Assembly: GCA_964454015.1 (NCBI GenBank)
Contig: CAYVQF010000003.1
Location: 62,001-126,000, forward strand
DNA: 64,000 nt
Origin: CAYVQF01 sp964454015
GTDB taxonomy: Bacteria > Myxococcota_A > Bradymonadia > UBA4248
Direction: 5' to 3'
A program made the translations under genes and the position numbers. Every line of letters begins with the position of its first letter. Positions within the stretch are counted from its first letter, which is position 1. The notes under the pieces were generated by a model. That model did not search any database. It had not been told where the DNA came from and worked only from the letters and a program-made list of their open reading frames with translations. Shown here in pieces: positions 49,134 through 58,740 of this stretch.

Positions 49134-49538
49134 TTAGCGATAGACCAGGGCGAACCAGCAAGCCGCGGTGAGGAGGTTGGCCAGCACGGCCAAGGTGAGG
49201 GCGGCGTTGCGGCGGTAGCGCGCCACGAGACGGAGGAGGGCGAAATCGGCGACGGCTGCGGCGCTCTGGGCTGCGGCGAGGGCCGTCCAGGGATGGAGCG
49301 CGGGTTGGAGCAGGCTCCAGAGGATGGTGGCCACCAGGGCGGTGCCGACGCCGTAAGTGGCGACCAAGAGGTAGAGGCGCTGGGCTTTGGTTTTGCGAAA
49401 GAGCTTGGTTCGGTTGTAGAGGATCCATGCGCTTGCGAGCTTGGCGCCGAGACTGAGCAGAACGAGCCAGGTGAGTGAGGGTGGGGCCACGCGTTGTCCT
49501 TGCGTTTGTGGCGGCTCGACTTTGCCGCGGGAGAGCAT
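49134..49538 (-). CDS. Small integral membrane protein
   Basis: 134 residues from the ATG at 49538; a TTG at 49601 would add 21 residues, and neither start has a good ribosome-binding site. Four hydrophobic helices are visible: LTWLVLLSLGAKLASAWIL, LYLLVATYGVGTALVATILW, ALAAAQSAAAVADFALLRL and LTLAVLANLLTAACWFALVY. Positively charged loops (YNRTKLFRKTKAQR, ARYRRN) place both connecting ends inside. The family is unknown. It ends 48 bp from the AgmX-like gene and converges with it. Confidence 0.6.
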   Translation of the reverse strand: MLSRGKVEPPQTQGQRVAPPSLTWLVLLSLGAKLASAWILYNRTKLFRKTKAQRLYLLVATYGVGTALVATILWSLLQPALHPWTALAAAQSAAAVADFALLRLVARYRRNAALTLAVLANLLTAACWFALVYR

Positions 49539-50001
49539 CGCACAGGAGGGGAGACTGTGACAATCGGTATCAGGGGGGGCGAGGTGGCTTTGGGGTGGCA
49601 AAGGGAAGTTGAGATAGGCCGGGCCAATGGGTGAGGTGTCTGGTGGTAGACAGGGGGCGCATTGGCGAGCTTTGGTCTTTTGGGGGGGCGGGGACAGCTA
49701 ACCCCAGCGCGGGCGGGTCTTGGTCGCGCCGTGGGTCGGGGATAGGCAGTGATTTCCAAAGGATTCTTGGTATGTAGGTGTGAAAGTGTTAAGGTGTTGC
49801 GTGAGCAGGGAGTTGGCTTTCTTTTTGCTCGGCAGTGCACCGCGACGTGTGTGCCTGTTCTTCTGGTGCGCTGGCGGCAATGCTAAGTGTTGTTGGTGCA
49901 ATGAGAAAGCAAGGCTTTGCGAGAAGAGAGTCAGGGCGTTGTGTCTTAGGCTGACAAACTGACCGGGTGTGGTTTCAGCACTCCAAGCGTGAGGGTCACT
50001 G
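49539..50001 (+). other. Long upstream region of the giant repeat gene
   Basis: 463 bp, less GC-rich than its surroundings and with no supported gene; a 60-codon open frame at 49780 has an unlikely composition. The region contains a sigma-54-type element at 49813-49829 and leaves a 5' leader of about 160 bases before the ATG at 50002. Confidence 0.5.
49813..49829 (+). promoter_or_regulatory. Sigma-54-type -24/-12 promoter candidate
   Basis: TTGGCTTTCTTTTTGCT fits the 17-base sigma-54 frame: YTGGC at the -24 side and TTGCW at the -12 side, with exactly 10 bases between the invariant GG (49815-49816) and GC (49827-49828). The internal ACG of the consensus is TTT. It lies 173 bases upstream of the giant gene and points toward it. 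Confidence 0.5.
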
Positions 50002-53000
50002 ATGGCTGGTTACGAATTTGACCAGAGTCTATCGCTGGAAAATCTGTCTTCCTTTCTTCCTGGGGGTCGCCAGAAGCGCCCAGGCGAGGGGGTGGACGAT
50101 GAATTGCTGGCGCGTTTGGCTTCGGCTGGCTCTCAAACGGAGGAGGAGCTTCTCAAGCTCTTTCAGTCCCGGCCCAACGTTTATCTGAACGTGATGGCGT
50201 CGTTGCAGGGTGTGATGAACAACTCGGACGTGAACTTGATTCATGCCGAGGTGATTCGCCGTGCCACCTTGGCCAAGCTCGAGGAGAAGGGCGAGGCGGT
50301 GCTGGAGCAGGCATCATCGCGGGTGACGGGTGCGATTCCGACGGCGCGTGCGTCGGGTCTGTTGATGAGCCAGGGCGCGGCGCCGGATTCGGCGCGGGCC
50401 GTGGTGGCGCGGCAGAGTGTGGCGTCGCCGAGTCAAAGTCCCCACGCCGGGATGCAGAGTTTGTATGGCTCGCGCAGTGGCCATGGTGACGTTGGAGTCA
50501 ACGGCGGGGTCAATGGCGAGGGCGCCGAGGAGATCGAGGTGGTCCTGGCGACCCCAGCGGGCGAGTTCACGTTGCTGGTCAACGAGAGCGAAGCGCGTCC
50601 TGGCTACCGGCCTCCGGAGATGCCGGACATTCACATCCCTGGCATCGAGATCGAAGATCTGACGCTGGACATCAGCGAAGGGGCGTTCCAGCGTGGCCGG
50701 ATCGCAGGAAAATTCACTGACGCGACCTTCTTCGAGACCTTCGAGCTGGATGTCACAGCGAGCAGTGGTGGGCCCGGACAGCGGCAGCGGGCCGACGTGC
50801 AGGCGGAGTTCACGGGGCAGGTGAAGTTGCCGGGTCTGGTTGAGCCGGTGGAGACGACCTTCAATTTGAGCGGAGAGGGGGTGCGCACCACCCTGGCGAT
50901 CAACTCGGGCTTGGGCGGGCCTCTGAGCGGTCTGCAGCTCAGTGGGGAGCTGAGCGTTTTGGCGGCGGACTTGATCACCTGTCAGGGTGAGTTGGCGATC
51001 AGTGACCCGAGTGAGTCGCCCGCTTTTAGTGGCGAGGTGGCTTTCAATGTATCAGGCACCTGGGACACGTTGTCGGCGACGGGGCAGATCGAGATCCATG
51101 GTCTGAGTTTCCTCCTCGACCAAGACAAGATCGTGCTCAACGTGACCTATCAGGACGGCGCTTTTGGTGCCGAGCTGGCGGCACCGCTCTCTCACACCTC
51201 CGAGAAGGATGGTCTGACGACGGTGGTGGAGGTCAGGGCCTTCTCCTACGACCCGGCGACGGCTTTCTCTGGTGAGGGCGGGGTCTCGGTGGATTTTGCG
51301 GGCTATGCCAAGGCAGCGGTTGAGTCGGCGGTGTTCAAAGAGAATCAGCTCGAGTCGGCGACGCTGACCTTTGAGGCGAGCGAGTTTGCGCTGCCACAGG
51401 AGAACGCCGTGGTGCGCGGTGCCCTTTCGGGGACGGTCGGTTTCGACGGCCTGAACTTCGCGGGCGCTGAGATCGACGCTCGGTTGGCGTTGGCTGTGGG
51501 CGGCACCGAGGTGGAGCTGGTGTCGACCATGAGCGTGGCGGAGAATGGTGTGCTCTCGGGTCAGGTCTCCCTGGCCGAGGGTGCCGCCGTTGAGATCGGC
51601 ACCTTCTTGACCATTCAGTCTTTTCAGGCGGACTTCGACAGCATCACTGGGGTGACGCAGGCCTCGGGTACGGGGTCCTTCTCCGCAGGCGACCATATCA
51701 GCGGTGAGCTTCAGGTGAACTACGACGCCGAAGGCGGTTTTACCGTCAGCGGTACGGCGGCGGTGTCAGACGCCTCTGGCGAGGTGGGTGACGGTGCCTT
51801 CTCGTTGCGTTTGGGTGAAGGGGTCAGCGGCGACGGTCACTTCGCGTTGAGCGCTGAGTATGGCCTCCCAGATCGCGGAGTGGGCCCGCTCTTTTTGTTG
51901 CCCGGGACCACGGTGCGCCTCTCGGTAACGGAGAATTTGCTCGGACCGGCGCTGTTGGAGTCTGGGGCTTTCCGATATGAAGCGGGTGAGCAAGGGGGTG
52001 TCATCGAGGGGACCGTGGCAGGTAGCCTCGATCTCGAGACGGGTGAGGTCAATGCGCAAGGCGAGGCGACCTTCACCGAAGATTGGCAGCTCGGAAGTGG
52101 TGACGTGGTGGTGACCATCAAGGCTGGCGAGACATCGTCCTTGACGGCGACGGTGGTGGCCAGTGAGTTGACTGAGGTTGCTGGAAGCTTCGGCTATTCC
52201 TGTGATTTGCCGCTCGGTGAGCAACGGCTGGCGCTGAGTGGAGAACTCGAAGGTCACTATGATGCTCAGACCCAGCTTTTGAATGGGCGGGCCACGGCGG
52301 TGCTCGGACAAGCAGTGACGCTGACGGCGGGGACCGACACGCTGACCGTGCTGGAGGACACCGAGGCGTCGCTGACGGTGCAGGCCAACGAGATCGAGCA
52401 GATAGGTCTCAACCTCCACGCCGAGGCGCGATTGCAGGCGGCGGCGCTGGAAGGCGAAGCCCTGCTTGATTTGCGCATCGATGATGGTCTCTATGACCAG
52501 AGCGCAGGGATCTCTGGGATCGGGAGAGTGTCGCTACCGCAAGATGTGGTGGTGGTCGACCGCGAGGTGGACGCCAAGCTGGTGTTGAAATCGGGCAGCC
52601 AGGCGGACGTTTTGGTGGAAGGCAGCCGAGTCGAGAACATCACGGGGAACCTGGACTTCGAAACGGAGATGCCCCTGCAGGAGCAGATGTTGCGCCTCGA
52701 GGGTCAGCTCCGCAACGTGGACATCGTCAATGGCGAGGACGCCTTCGTCGTCTCTGGGGTGGCGAGCGCGACGGTTACGGAAGCGCTGTCTTTCAGCGAA
52801 GGGGAGCGCACCATCACCATCCTGCCCGAGACGGGCGTCGAGGTGACGGTGGCGGCGAACCAGCTTACCCAGGCGAGCTTCGACTTGAAGGCCACCTATG
52901 AGGATGTTGGGCAACCGTTCACGGCGCCGCTGAGTGCCGAGTTGACGGGGCGGGTCGATTATGCAGACGGTCTGTTCTCCGGCCAGGCCACGGCATCGCT

Positions 53001-56000
53001 GACGGCTGACGCGGTGATGGCTTTCGAAGCGGCGACGGTGACCCTGCGCAAGGGTGGGAGCGTGGAGGCCACGCTGCAAGAAAACCGTCTGACGTCTCTG
53101 GTGGGACAGTTGCCGTTCGCTGCCGAAGTGCCGCTCATTCAAGAGCAGACCCTGTCCCTCGAAGGGACACTGGACGGCGCCTATAGCAATGCCGATGGCA
53201 CGGTGAGCGTGCGCGGTGCCATCGAAGCTGAGATGACGGAACCAGTGGCGTTGACCTCAGAGAATGGCGAGCATGCGTTTACGCTGCTGCCGGGTACCAA
53301 GGTCAATGGCGAGATGTTGGACGGTGAGTTGAGCGCGGCTGGCTTTGAGCTCAACGCGACCTATGCCTATAGCGGCGCGCCCTTCGTGTCGCCTCTCAAC
53401 GCGGCGATCACTGGGCAGGTCAACTATAGCCAAGAGGGTGGCATCAGCGGCAACGCCGACGCAGTGTTGTCCGCCGACGCCGAGGTCGTGGTCGGGGCGA
53501 ATGCGACGCGAATCGTTTTGAAACAAAGCTCGGCAGTGTCTGCGGTGGTGACGGCCAACGCGTTGACCTCGCTCACGGGTACGCTGCTCTTCGACGCGGA
53601 CATCCCGATCATCCAGGAACAGGTCATCTCGGTCACGGGCGAGCTCAACGGTTCCTTCACCATGGAAGGTGAGACGGGACGCCTGGAAGGCTCGATGACC
53701 GCCGAGATGACTGAAGATGTGGCGCTGCATTCGGAGTCACGAGAACACAGCTTTGAGATCTTTGCCGGGACCAAAGTGTCTGGTGCGATGCTCGACGGTG
53801 AGGTGACCCAGGCGAGCTTGGATCTGAACGCCAAGTACACCTATAGCGGCGTGCCCTTCACGACGCCTCTGGCCGCGGACATCACGGGTCAGGTGAACTA
53901 TGCGCAGGAGAGCGGTATCAGCGGTCAGGCCCAGGCGGCGTTGTCTGGTCCGGCTGAGATGCTGGTGGGCGCAAATGATACGCGCATCGTCCTCAAAGAG
54001 GGCTCGGTGGTCGAGGCGACGGTGGCCGCCAACGAGGTGCAAGCCCTGACGGGTACCCTGCTCTTTGATGCGGACATCCCGTTGATCCAAGAGCAAGTCA
54101 TCTCGGTCACGGGCGAGCTCAACGGCTCGTATAGAAAGGATGGCGAATCGGCGAGCATCGAAGGTTCGATGCAGGCTGAGATGACGAACGATGTCACGTT
54201 GTACTCCGAGTCGCGTGAGCATTGCTTCTGCCTCCTCGCCGGGACCCAACTTTCGGGTGCCATGGCCAATGGCGAAGTGACCCAGGCGGCGATGGAGCTC
54301 AACGCCCAGTACACCTACAGTGGTGTGCCGTTCACATCGCCCTTGGTTGCGGATCTCACGGGTCAAGTCACCTACCAACAGGAGAGCGGGATAAGCGGTA
54401 CGGCCCAGGCAACCCTGTCGGCCAATGCCGAGATGCTGGTTGGCGCCAACGACACGCGGGTGGTCCTCAAGACGGGCTCGGCTGTGAGCGCCGATGTAAC
54501 GGCGAATGAGTTGACGTCCCTGACCGGTACGCTTCTCTTTGACGCGGACATTCCCTTCGTCCAGGAACAGGTCATTCAAGTCACGGGCGAGCTGAATGGG
54601 TCTTACACCAGAGAGGGCGAGTCGGCATCGGTACAAGGGAGTATGTCGGCGGCCCTGACCAACGATGTGACGCTGTACTCCGAGTCGCGCGAGCACTGTT
54701 TTTCCGTGCTCGCCGGTACGGGCGTGAATGGCGCCATGGACAATGGTGAGGTTACGGAAGCGACCCTGGATCTGCAGGCGCAGTATAGTTACAGCGGTAT
54801 GCCTTTCACGACACCGCTGGCTGCAGACATCACTGGGCAGGTGACCTACCGTCAGGAAGGTGGCTTGAGCGGGACGGCGCAGGCCGTGCTGTCGGCCGAT
54901 GCCGAGTTGCTTCTCGGGGCTGATAGCCAAGTGTGGCTCAAGCAAGGATCGGCAGTGTCTGCGAGCTTTGAGGAGGGTGAGCTGACGGCCTTGACGGGGA
55001 CCTTGAGTTTCGAGGCAGATGTGGCCGTGGCACAAGGTCAGACCTTGAGTGTGGCCGGCGAGCTGACCGGGTCTTATACCCAGGAGGGCGGTGAAGCGCG
55101 CCTAGAAGGGACGATGCAAGCCGAGCTGACCCAAGAGGTGGAGCTCAGCAGCGGCGGCCATGTGTTCACGGTGCTGCCGGGGACAGGCGTGACTGGTGCC
55201 TTTGCCAATGGTGAGTTGACCGATGCCGGCCTGTCACTGAAGGCGACCTATGTTTACACGGGCGCTCCTTTCGCCAACGGCTTGGAGGCGAGTGTCGAAG
55301 GGGATGTGCGCTATCAAGAGGGCCAGATCAGTGGTCAAGCGACGATCGCCCTGAGTGCTGATGCGGTGATCGAGGTCGGTGAAGGGACGCGGGTGACGCT
55401 GAAGGAGAGCAGCAACCTGACGGCGACCTTGGAAGAGACGACCCTGGTATCGATTGAGGGTGCGATCAACCTGGAGGCAGACATACCCTTCGAGGGGCGC
55501 GAGCTTGGCCTGATCGGCACGCTCGAAGGCTCCTACCGAGCTGGCGATGGTGCGGCTTCGTTGGACGGCACGCTGACGGCTGGGCTCAAAGAGGCCTTCG
55601 AGGTGCCCGTGGCGGGTGGCACCTTGACGGTGTTGACCGACACCGAGGTGAGGGCGACCGTGGCCGAGAGTCGCTTCGACAACTTGGGCTTCACCCTGCA
55701 CGCGCTCTACGCGCGAACGGAGAAACCGGCGCTGGAGCTCGATCTGCTGATGGCTGACGCCATCTATAGCGCTGGGAGTGGCTTCAGCGGTACGGCGCAG
55801 GCCACCGTCGTGTCTGAGCGGGCAGAGGTTCTGAGCGTTGGCAACTATGTGCTCTACATCGAAGCCGGCAGCGGTGCTGAGGTCCGGATCACTGAGAATG
55901 CCATCGAGCACATCGGCGGTAGCCTGAGCACCATCCTCGTCGACGACGGCACGGACTTCATCCGGGCCAGACTAAGCGCCGATTACCAAGTCGCGGAGAA

Positions 56001-58638
56001 CCTCTTCTCTGGGACGGGCACCGCCGAGGTGCTGTGTGAGAAGGAGCTGGCGAGTGCGGGTGAATTGAAGCTCTACGTCATTCCTGGCAGTGGCGCTGAG
56101 ATTGATATCCAAGCGAACGAGTTGCAACGGATCAGCGGGACCTTGCACTTGCGCATCGACGATGCTGATGGCGCCTTCATCACGATTGCTCTGGAAGGCG
56201 CCTTTGATGCCGCTGGCGACGGTGATTTCAGCGGAGAAGGTGCCGCTGAGATCGTCCGTGAGAAGGAGCTGGGTGGTGTTGGCGATTACAAGTTCTGGCT
56301 GACCGAAGGCTCGGGTGCGCACGTCAAGATCAACAAGAATGCCATTGAAGAAGTGGGCGGCACGGTCAACTTCAAGATCATGGATGGTGATCCGGCGCCT
56401 CTGATCGTCGGTCATGCCGAGGGGGTCTACTCGGCTGAGACGCAGACCTTTACCGGAAGCGGGGACGCTCGTCTGGGTAGAGATCTGGAGTTCGACCTCG
56501 GGGGCTCGACCATGGTCAAGTTCCTCGAGGGGTCCGGTGGCAACGCCACGATCACTGAGAACAAGCTCGAAGAGCTTGGTGGTGTCCTAAAGTTGGAGCT
56601 GTGGCGCGATGGCGAGGCCTTGGTTGCTGTCGAGGGCGAAGGGACTTACGACGCAGTCAACAATGTCATCGTTGAAGCGACGGGTTCGGCGACGCTTCTG
56701 CGGGAGCTGGAGCTTCCCGGAGGCATTGCCAAGATCAGTGAAGTGAGTGGTAACGCGACGATCCGCAACAACGAGCTCGTGCAAGCGGGGGGTACCGCGC
56801 GGATCGAGGCGTTGATTGGTGACGTGGTGCAGATCACCGGTACGCTGTCTCACTTCAACTGGACGAACGAAGGCGGCGAGGATGCTTTCGAAGTCGATGG
56901 CAGCGTGGAGATCAACCTGTTGGGCGAGTTCGCTGACAGGCTCTCGGGTACGGTGGAGATCATGTACCGCTCGGCGACCAACGAGCTCCAGGTCACGGGT
57001 GAGGTCACTTTCCAGATCAACGAGTGGTTGGGCGGAAAGATCGGTTTGACGCTGGACCAGGATTGGGTACCAACCTTGAGCGGTACCTTGGAGGTGACTG
57101 ATGTCACCCTGGTGCCAGGTCGCGATTTGTTCAAAATCGCTCAGTCGATGCCTTTTAGCATCCCGGTGTTCCCCGGGATCAATGTGGCGCTTGGCCTCGA
57201 GTTTGGCCTCGGTTTGTCCATGTTGCCTTTGACCTTCAGCACGTCGATCTCCATCGAGAACTATCGACCGACTGAGTCGGCGATGCCGAACTTCGAGGCG
57301 CAGTTAGAGCTGAGCACGGGGTTGAATTTCTTCGCTGAGTTGGCTCCGTACCTGGGGGTCAGTGTGGGCGTGTCGGGTGCCGAAGCGGGTCTGCGCTTGA
57401 AGGGTACTGCGCGGATCGATGCGCCGCTGACCCTGACCCCGCACGGGGTGTTGCGCGGTGGTCCCGATGGCTTCGAGGGCGAACTGGGTATCGGTGTGTC
57501 CTTGACACCGACGGTGACGCTCCAGGCAGAGCCGCAAGCCTTCGCGGCGTTGGGCGGTCAGTCCTTCGAACACTCGTTTGCGACCTGGGAGTACCCGCTG
57601 GGCAACATCTTCAACTTCGAGTGGTCAAAGACCTACAAGTTTGGCGACAAAGGCGAGACCGAGCAAGAGGGCAGCCCCTCTGTTACCCAGGACGCTCCGG
57701 CTGGTGTCAGCGACACCAGCACCTCTTACGAGGAAGCTGGGGCGGTAGCGAGTCGTTTCTCCAACCCCGTCGCGGGCGATTCGTTGCCAGGTCGGCCCCA
57801 GTTGGCCGACCCAGAGACCATTGGTGCCAACTCGCCGGCGGCTGGCATGGACGAAGGCGGTTTGGGTGGCATTGGCGACAAGATCAAGGAGGCTGGCGAG
57901 TGGGCGAACAAGCTGGGTAGTGTGGCGCAACTCTTCTCCACCATCATGGATCTGGTGGGCATTGCTGCGATGACAGGGCCTTTGGCGACGATGGCGATTC
58001 CGCTCTACATCGGATATCGCATCTTCATCAAACAGGATCTGAGCCTCCAAGGCTTGTTGCAGTCCTTCCGCGATCTTTTCGATATCCTGGCTTTCTTGGC
58101 GACAAAGGGGATGGACCTACTGGCCAGTATCATCCCGCCTTGGGTCAAGGAGGCCTGGGATGCCCTGCAGTCGATGACCTTCGAAGAGGTGGTGCGCAAG
58201 GCTATCGATTGGGTCAAGGAAAAGGTTCAAGGTGCGGTCGGTGCGACTTGGTACCAAGTGCTGGAGCCCTTCATGGGCTACCTCGACAGTCAAGGCGACA
58301 AGCTGATCGAGCTGGTCAATACCATCGTCTCCGGTGGGCTGAACCTGCGCACGATCCTGCAGTTCGTGGGGCGCTTGGTCGGTTTTGCCATCTCGAGCAT
58401 CACCGATTTGATTGCTGCAGGCGTCTCGGCCATTCAAACCTTGCGCACCATCTTCAATCAGTGCGTGGCAGAAGGCCTGATTTGGTGCAAGCGTTATCGC
58501 CAGCGCTTCCTGGACGATTTCGAGTATAGCCTTGAAATTCCTGGCATCTGTGGGCCGTGGACGGATCGCGGTAAGGCTGCGGTGCGGGCCATCGTGTGGG
58601 GACTCGAGAAGCTTGGTGTCCCCGTGCAAGAAGCGTAG
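50002..58638 (+). CDS. Giant (2878-residue) beta-repeat protein without signal peptide
   Basis: The N-terminus (MAGYEFDQSLSLENLSSFLP) is polar and has no Sec or Tat signal. Residues about 1-110 are helical and 110-170 disordered. From about 180 to 2560 the chain is almost all beta, made of related units of about 75-79 residues; they pair into a 154-158-residue period over about 725-1820 and recur singly at about 73 residues over about 1955-2255. A typical unit reads xxVxLxxGSxVxAxVxxNEL, LTGTLLFDADIP and VTGELNGSY. Residues about 2560-2620 are a flexible linker. The last 260 residues are helical with hydrophobic stretches (LVGIAAMTGPLATMAIPLYI, VGRLVGFAISSITDLIAAGV) and end in KRYRQRFLDDFEY. 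It could be a rod-like effector or adhesin exported by a non-Sec route, or an intracellular scaffold. I recognise no family. Confidence 0.9.
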   Translation: MAGYEFDQSLSLENLSSFLPGGRQKRPGEGVDDELLARLASAGSQTEEELLKLFQSRPNVYLNVMASLQGVMNNSDVNLIHAEVIRRATLAKLEEKGEAVLEQASSRVTGAIPTARASGLLMSQGAAPDSARAVVARQSVASPSQSPHAGMQSLYGSRSGHGDVGVNGGVNGEGAEEIEVVLATPAGEFTLLVNESEARPGYRPPEMPDIHIPGIEIEDLTLDISEGAFQRGRIAGKFTDATFFETFELDVTASSGGPGQRQRADVQAEFTGQVKLPGLVEPVETTFNLSGEGVRTTLAINSGLGGPLSGLQLSGELSVLAADLITCQGELAISDPSESPAFSGEVAFNVSGTWDTLSATGQIEIHGLSFLLDQDKIVLNVTYQDGAFGAELAAPLSHTSEKDGLTTVVEVRAFSYDPATAFSGEGGVSVDFAGYAKAAVESAVFKENQLESATLTFEASEFALPQENAVVRGALSGTVGFDGLNFAGAEIDARLALAVGGTEVELVSTMSVAENGVLSGQVSLAEGAAVEIGTFLTIQSFQADFDSITGVTQASGTGSFSAGDHISGELQVNYDAEGGFTVSGTAAVSDASGEVGDGAFSLRLGEGVSGDGHFALSAEYGLPDRGVGPLFLLPGTTVRLSVTENLLGPALLESGAFRYEAGEQGGVIEGTVAGSLDLETGEVNAQGEATFTEDWQLGSGDVVVTIKAGETSSLTATVVASELTEVAGSFGYSCDLPLGEQRLALSGELEGHYDAQTQLLNGRATAVLGQAVTLTAGTDTLTVLEDTEASLTVQANEIEQIGLNLHAEARLQAAALEGEALLDLRIDDGLYDQSAGISGIGRVSLPQDVVVVDREVDAKLVLKSGSQADVLVEGSRVENITGNLDFETEMPLQEQMLRLEGQLRNVDIVNGEDAFVVSGVASATVTEALSFSEGERTITILPETGVEVTVAANQLTQASFDLKATYEDVGQPFTAPLSAELTGRVDYADGLFSGQATASLTADAVMAFEAATVTLRKGGSVEATLQENRLTSLVGQLPFAAEVPLIQEQTLSLEGTLDGAYSNADGTVSVRGAIEAEMTEPVALTSENGEHAFTLLPGTKVNGEMLDGELSAAGFELNATYAYSGAPFVSPLNAAITGQVNYSQEGGISGNADAVLSADAEVVVGANATRIVLKQSSAVSAVVTANALTSLTGTLLFDADIPIIQEQVISVTGELNGSFTMEGETGRLEGSMTAEMTEDVALHSESREHSFEIFAGTKVSGAMLDGEVTQASLDLNAKYTYSGVPFTTPLAADITGQVNYAQESGISGQAQAALSGPAEMLVGANDTRIVLKEGSVVEATVAANEVQALTGTLLFDADIPLIQEQVISVTGELNGSYRKDGESASIEGSMQAEMTNDVTLYSESREHCFCLLAGTQLSGAMANGEVTQAAMELNAQYTYSGVPFTSPLVADLTGQVTYQQESGISGTAQATLSANAEMLVGANDTRVVLKTGSAVSADVTANELTSLTGTLLFDADIPFVQEQVIQVTGELNGSYTREGESASVQGSMSAALTNDVTLYSESREHCFSVLAGTGVNGAMDNGEVTEATLDLQAQYSYSGMPFTTPLAADITGQVTYRQEGGLSGTAQAVLSADAELLLGADSQVWLKQGSAVSASFEEGELTALTGTLSFEADVAVAQGQTLSVAGELTGSYTQEGGEARLEGTMQAELTQEVELSSGGHVFTVLPGTGVTGAFANGELTDAGLSLKATYVYTGAPFANGLEASVEGDVRYQEGQISGQATIALSADAVIEVGEGTRVTLKESSNLTATLEETTLVSIEGAINLEADIPFEGRELGLIGTLEGSYRAGDGAASLDGTLTAGLKEAFEVPVAGGTLTVLTDTEVRATVAESRFDNLGFTLHALYARTEKPALELDLLMADAIYSAGSGFSGTAQATVVSERAEVLSVGNYVLYIEAGSGAEVRITENAIEHIGGSLSTILVDDGTDFIRARLSADYQVAENLFSGTGTAEVLCEKELASAGELKLYVIPGSGAEIDIQANELQRISGTLHLRIDDADGAFITIALEGAFDAAGDGDFSGEGAAEIVREKELGGVGDYKFWLTEGSGAHVKINKNAIEEVGGTVNFKIMDGDPAPLIVGHAEGVYSAETQTFTGSGDARLGRDLEFDLGGSTMVKFLEGSGGNATITENKLEELGGVLKLELWRDGEALVAVEGEGTYDAVNNVIVEATGSATLLRELELPGGIAKISEVSGNATIRNNELVQAGGTARIEALIGDVVQITGTLSHFNWTNEGGEDAFEVDGSVEINLLGEFADRLSGTVEIMYRSATNELQVTGEVTFQINEWLGGKIGLTLDQDWVPTLSGTLEVTDVTLVPGRDLFKIAQSMPFSIPVFPGINVALGLEFGLGLSMLPLTFSTSISIENYRPTESAMPNFEAQLELSTGLNFFAELAPYLGVSVGVSGAEAGLRLKGTARIDAPLTLTPHGVLRGGPDGFEGELGIGVSLTPTVTLQAEPQAFAALGGQSFEHSFATWEYPLGNIFNFEWSKTYKFGDKGETEQEGSPSVTQDAPAGVSDTSTSYEEAGAVASRFSNPVAGDSLPGRPQLADPETIGANSPAAGMDEGGLGGIGDKIKEAGEWANKLGSVAQLFSTIMDLVGIAAMTGPLATMAIPLYIGYRIFIKQDLSLQGLLQSFRDLFDILAFLATKGMDLLASIIPPWVKEAWDALQSMTFEEVVRKAIDWVKEKVQGAVGATWYQVLEPFMGYLDSQGDKLIELVNTIVSGGLNLRTILQFVGRLVGFAISSITDLIAAGVSAIQTLRTIFNQCVAEGLIWCKRYRQRFLDDFEYSLEIPGICGPWTDRGKAAVRAIVWGLEKLGVPVQEA
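52177..55650 (+). repeat. Eight-copy coding repeat, about 460-474 bp period
   Basis: The conserved junction (LTGTLLFDADIP and its variants) has its first codon at 52177, 52639, 53098, 53572, 54046, 54520, 54991 and 55453, giving spacings of 462, 459, 474, 474, 474, 471 and 462 bp. All are in frame. The copies at 53572, 54046 and 54520 are nearly identical at DNA level over tens of bases, indicating recent duplication or gene conversion. Confidence 0.9.
55860..56810 (+). repeat. Five-copy short coding repeat, about 219 bp period
   Basis: The motif GSGAxVxIxxNxIExIGG recurs at about 55869, 56089, 56308, 56530 and 56743 (spacing about 213-222 bp, 71-74 residues). It is the single-unit form of the longer repeat upstream; its last copy has degenerated to VSGNATIRNNELVQAGG. 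Confidence 0.8.
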
Positions 58639-58673
58639 ATGCCACACGGCGTCGTGTGCGAGGAAGGTATAGG

Positions 58674-58702
58674 GCGCACCTGGTCTGGATCGACAGGTGC
58701 GC
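58674..58702 (+). terminator. Hairpin terminator of the giant gene
   Basis: GCGCACCT (58674-58681) and AGGTGCGC (58695-58702) form a perfect 8-bp stem with a 13-base loop, followed by TCTTATCCTCT. It begins 36 bases after the stop. A smaller 6-bp hairpin (CACACG/CGTGTG, 58643-58658) precedes it. Confidence 0.65.
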
Positions 58703-58740
58703 TCTTATCCTCTAAAGTACTTCAGACGTGATGACTGTGC

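Noticed and set aside
49780..49962. A 60-codon Cys-rich peptide upstream of the giant gene
   Set aside because: There is no ribosome-binding site, the composition is odd, and it overlaps the proposed sigma-54 element; it more likely belongs to the leader region.
53737..55035. Minus-strand open frame of 432 codons with its own internal repeats
   Set aside because: Its repeats are the mirror image of the giant gene's repeats; the Arg/His-rich product is a shadow.
52177..55650. CRISPR-like or satellite array
   Set aside because: The period is about 470 bp, repeats are in frame and encode conserved protein; there are no short repeats with unique spacers.
40114..58638. A complete contractile injection system locus
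   Set aside because: There is a AAA+ ATPase and a giant non-Sec protein, but no sheath, tube, baseplate, spike or DUF4157-type gene in the window.
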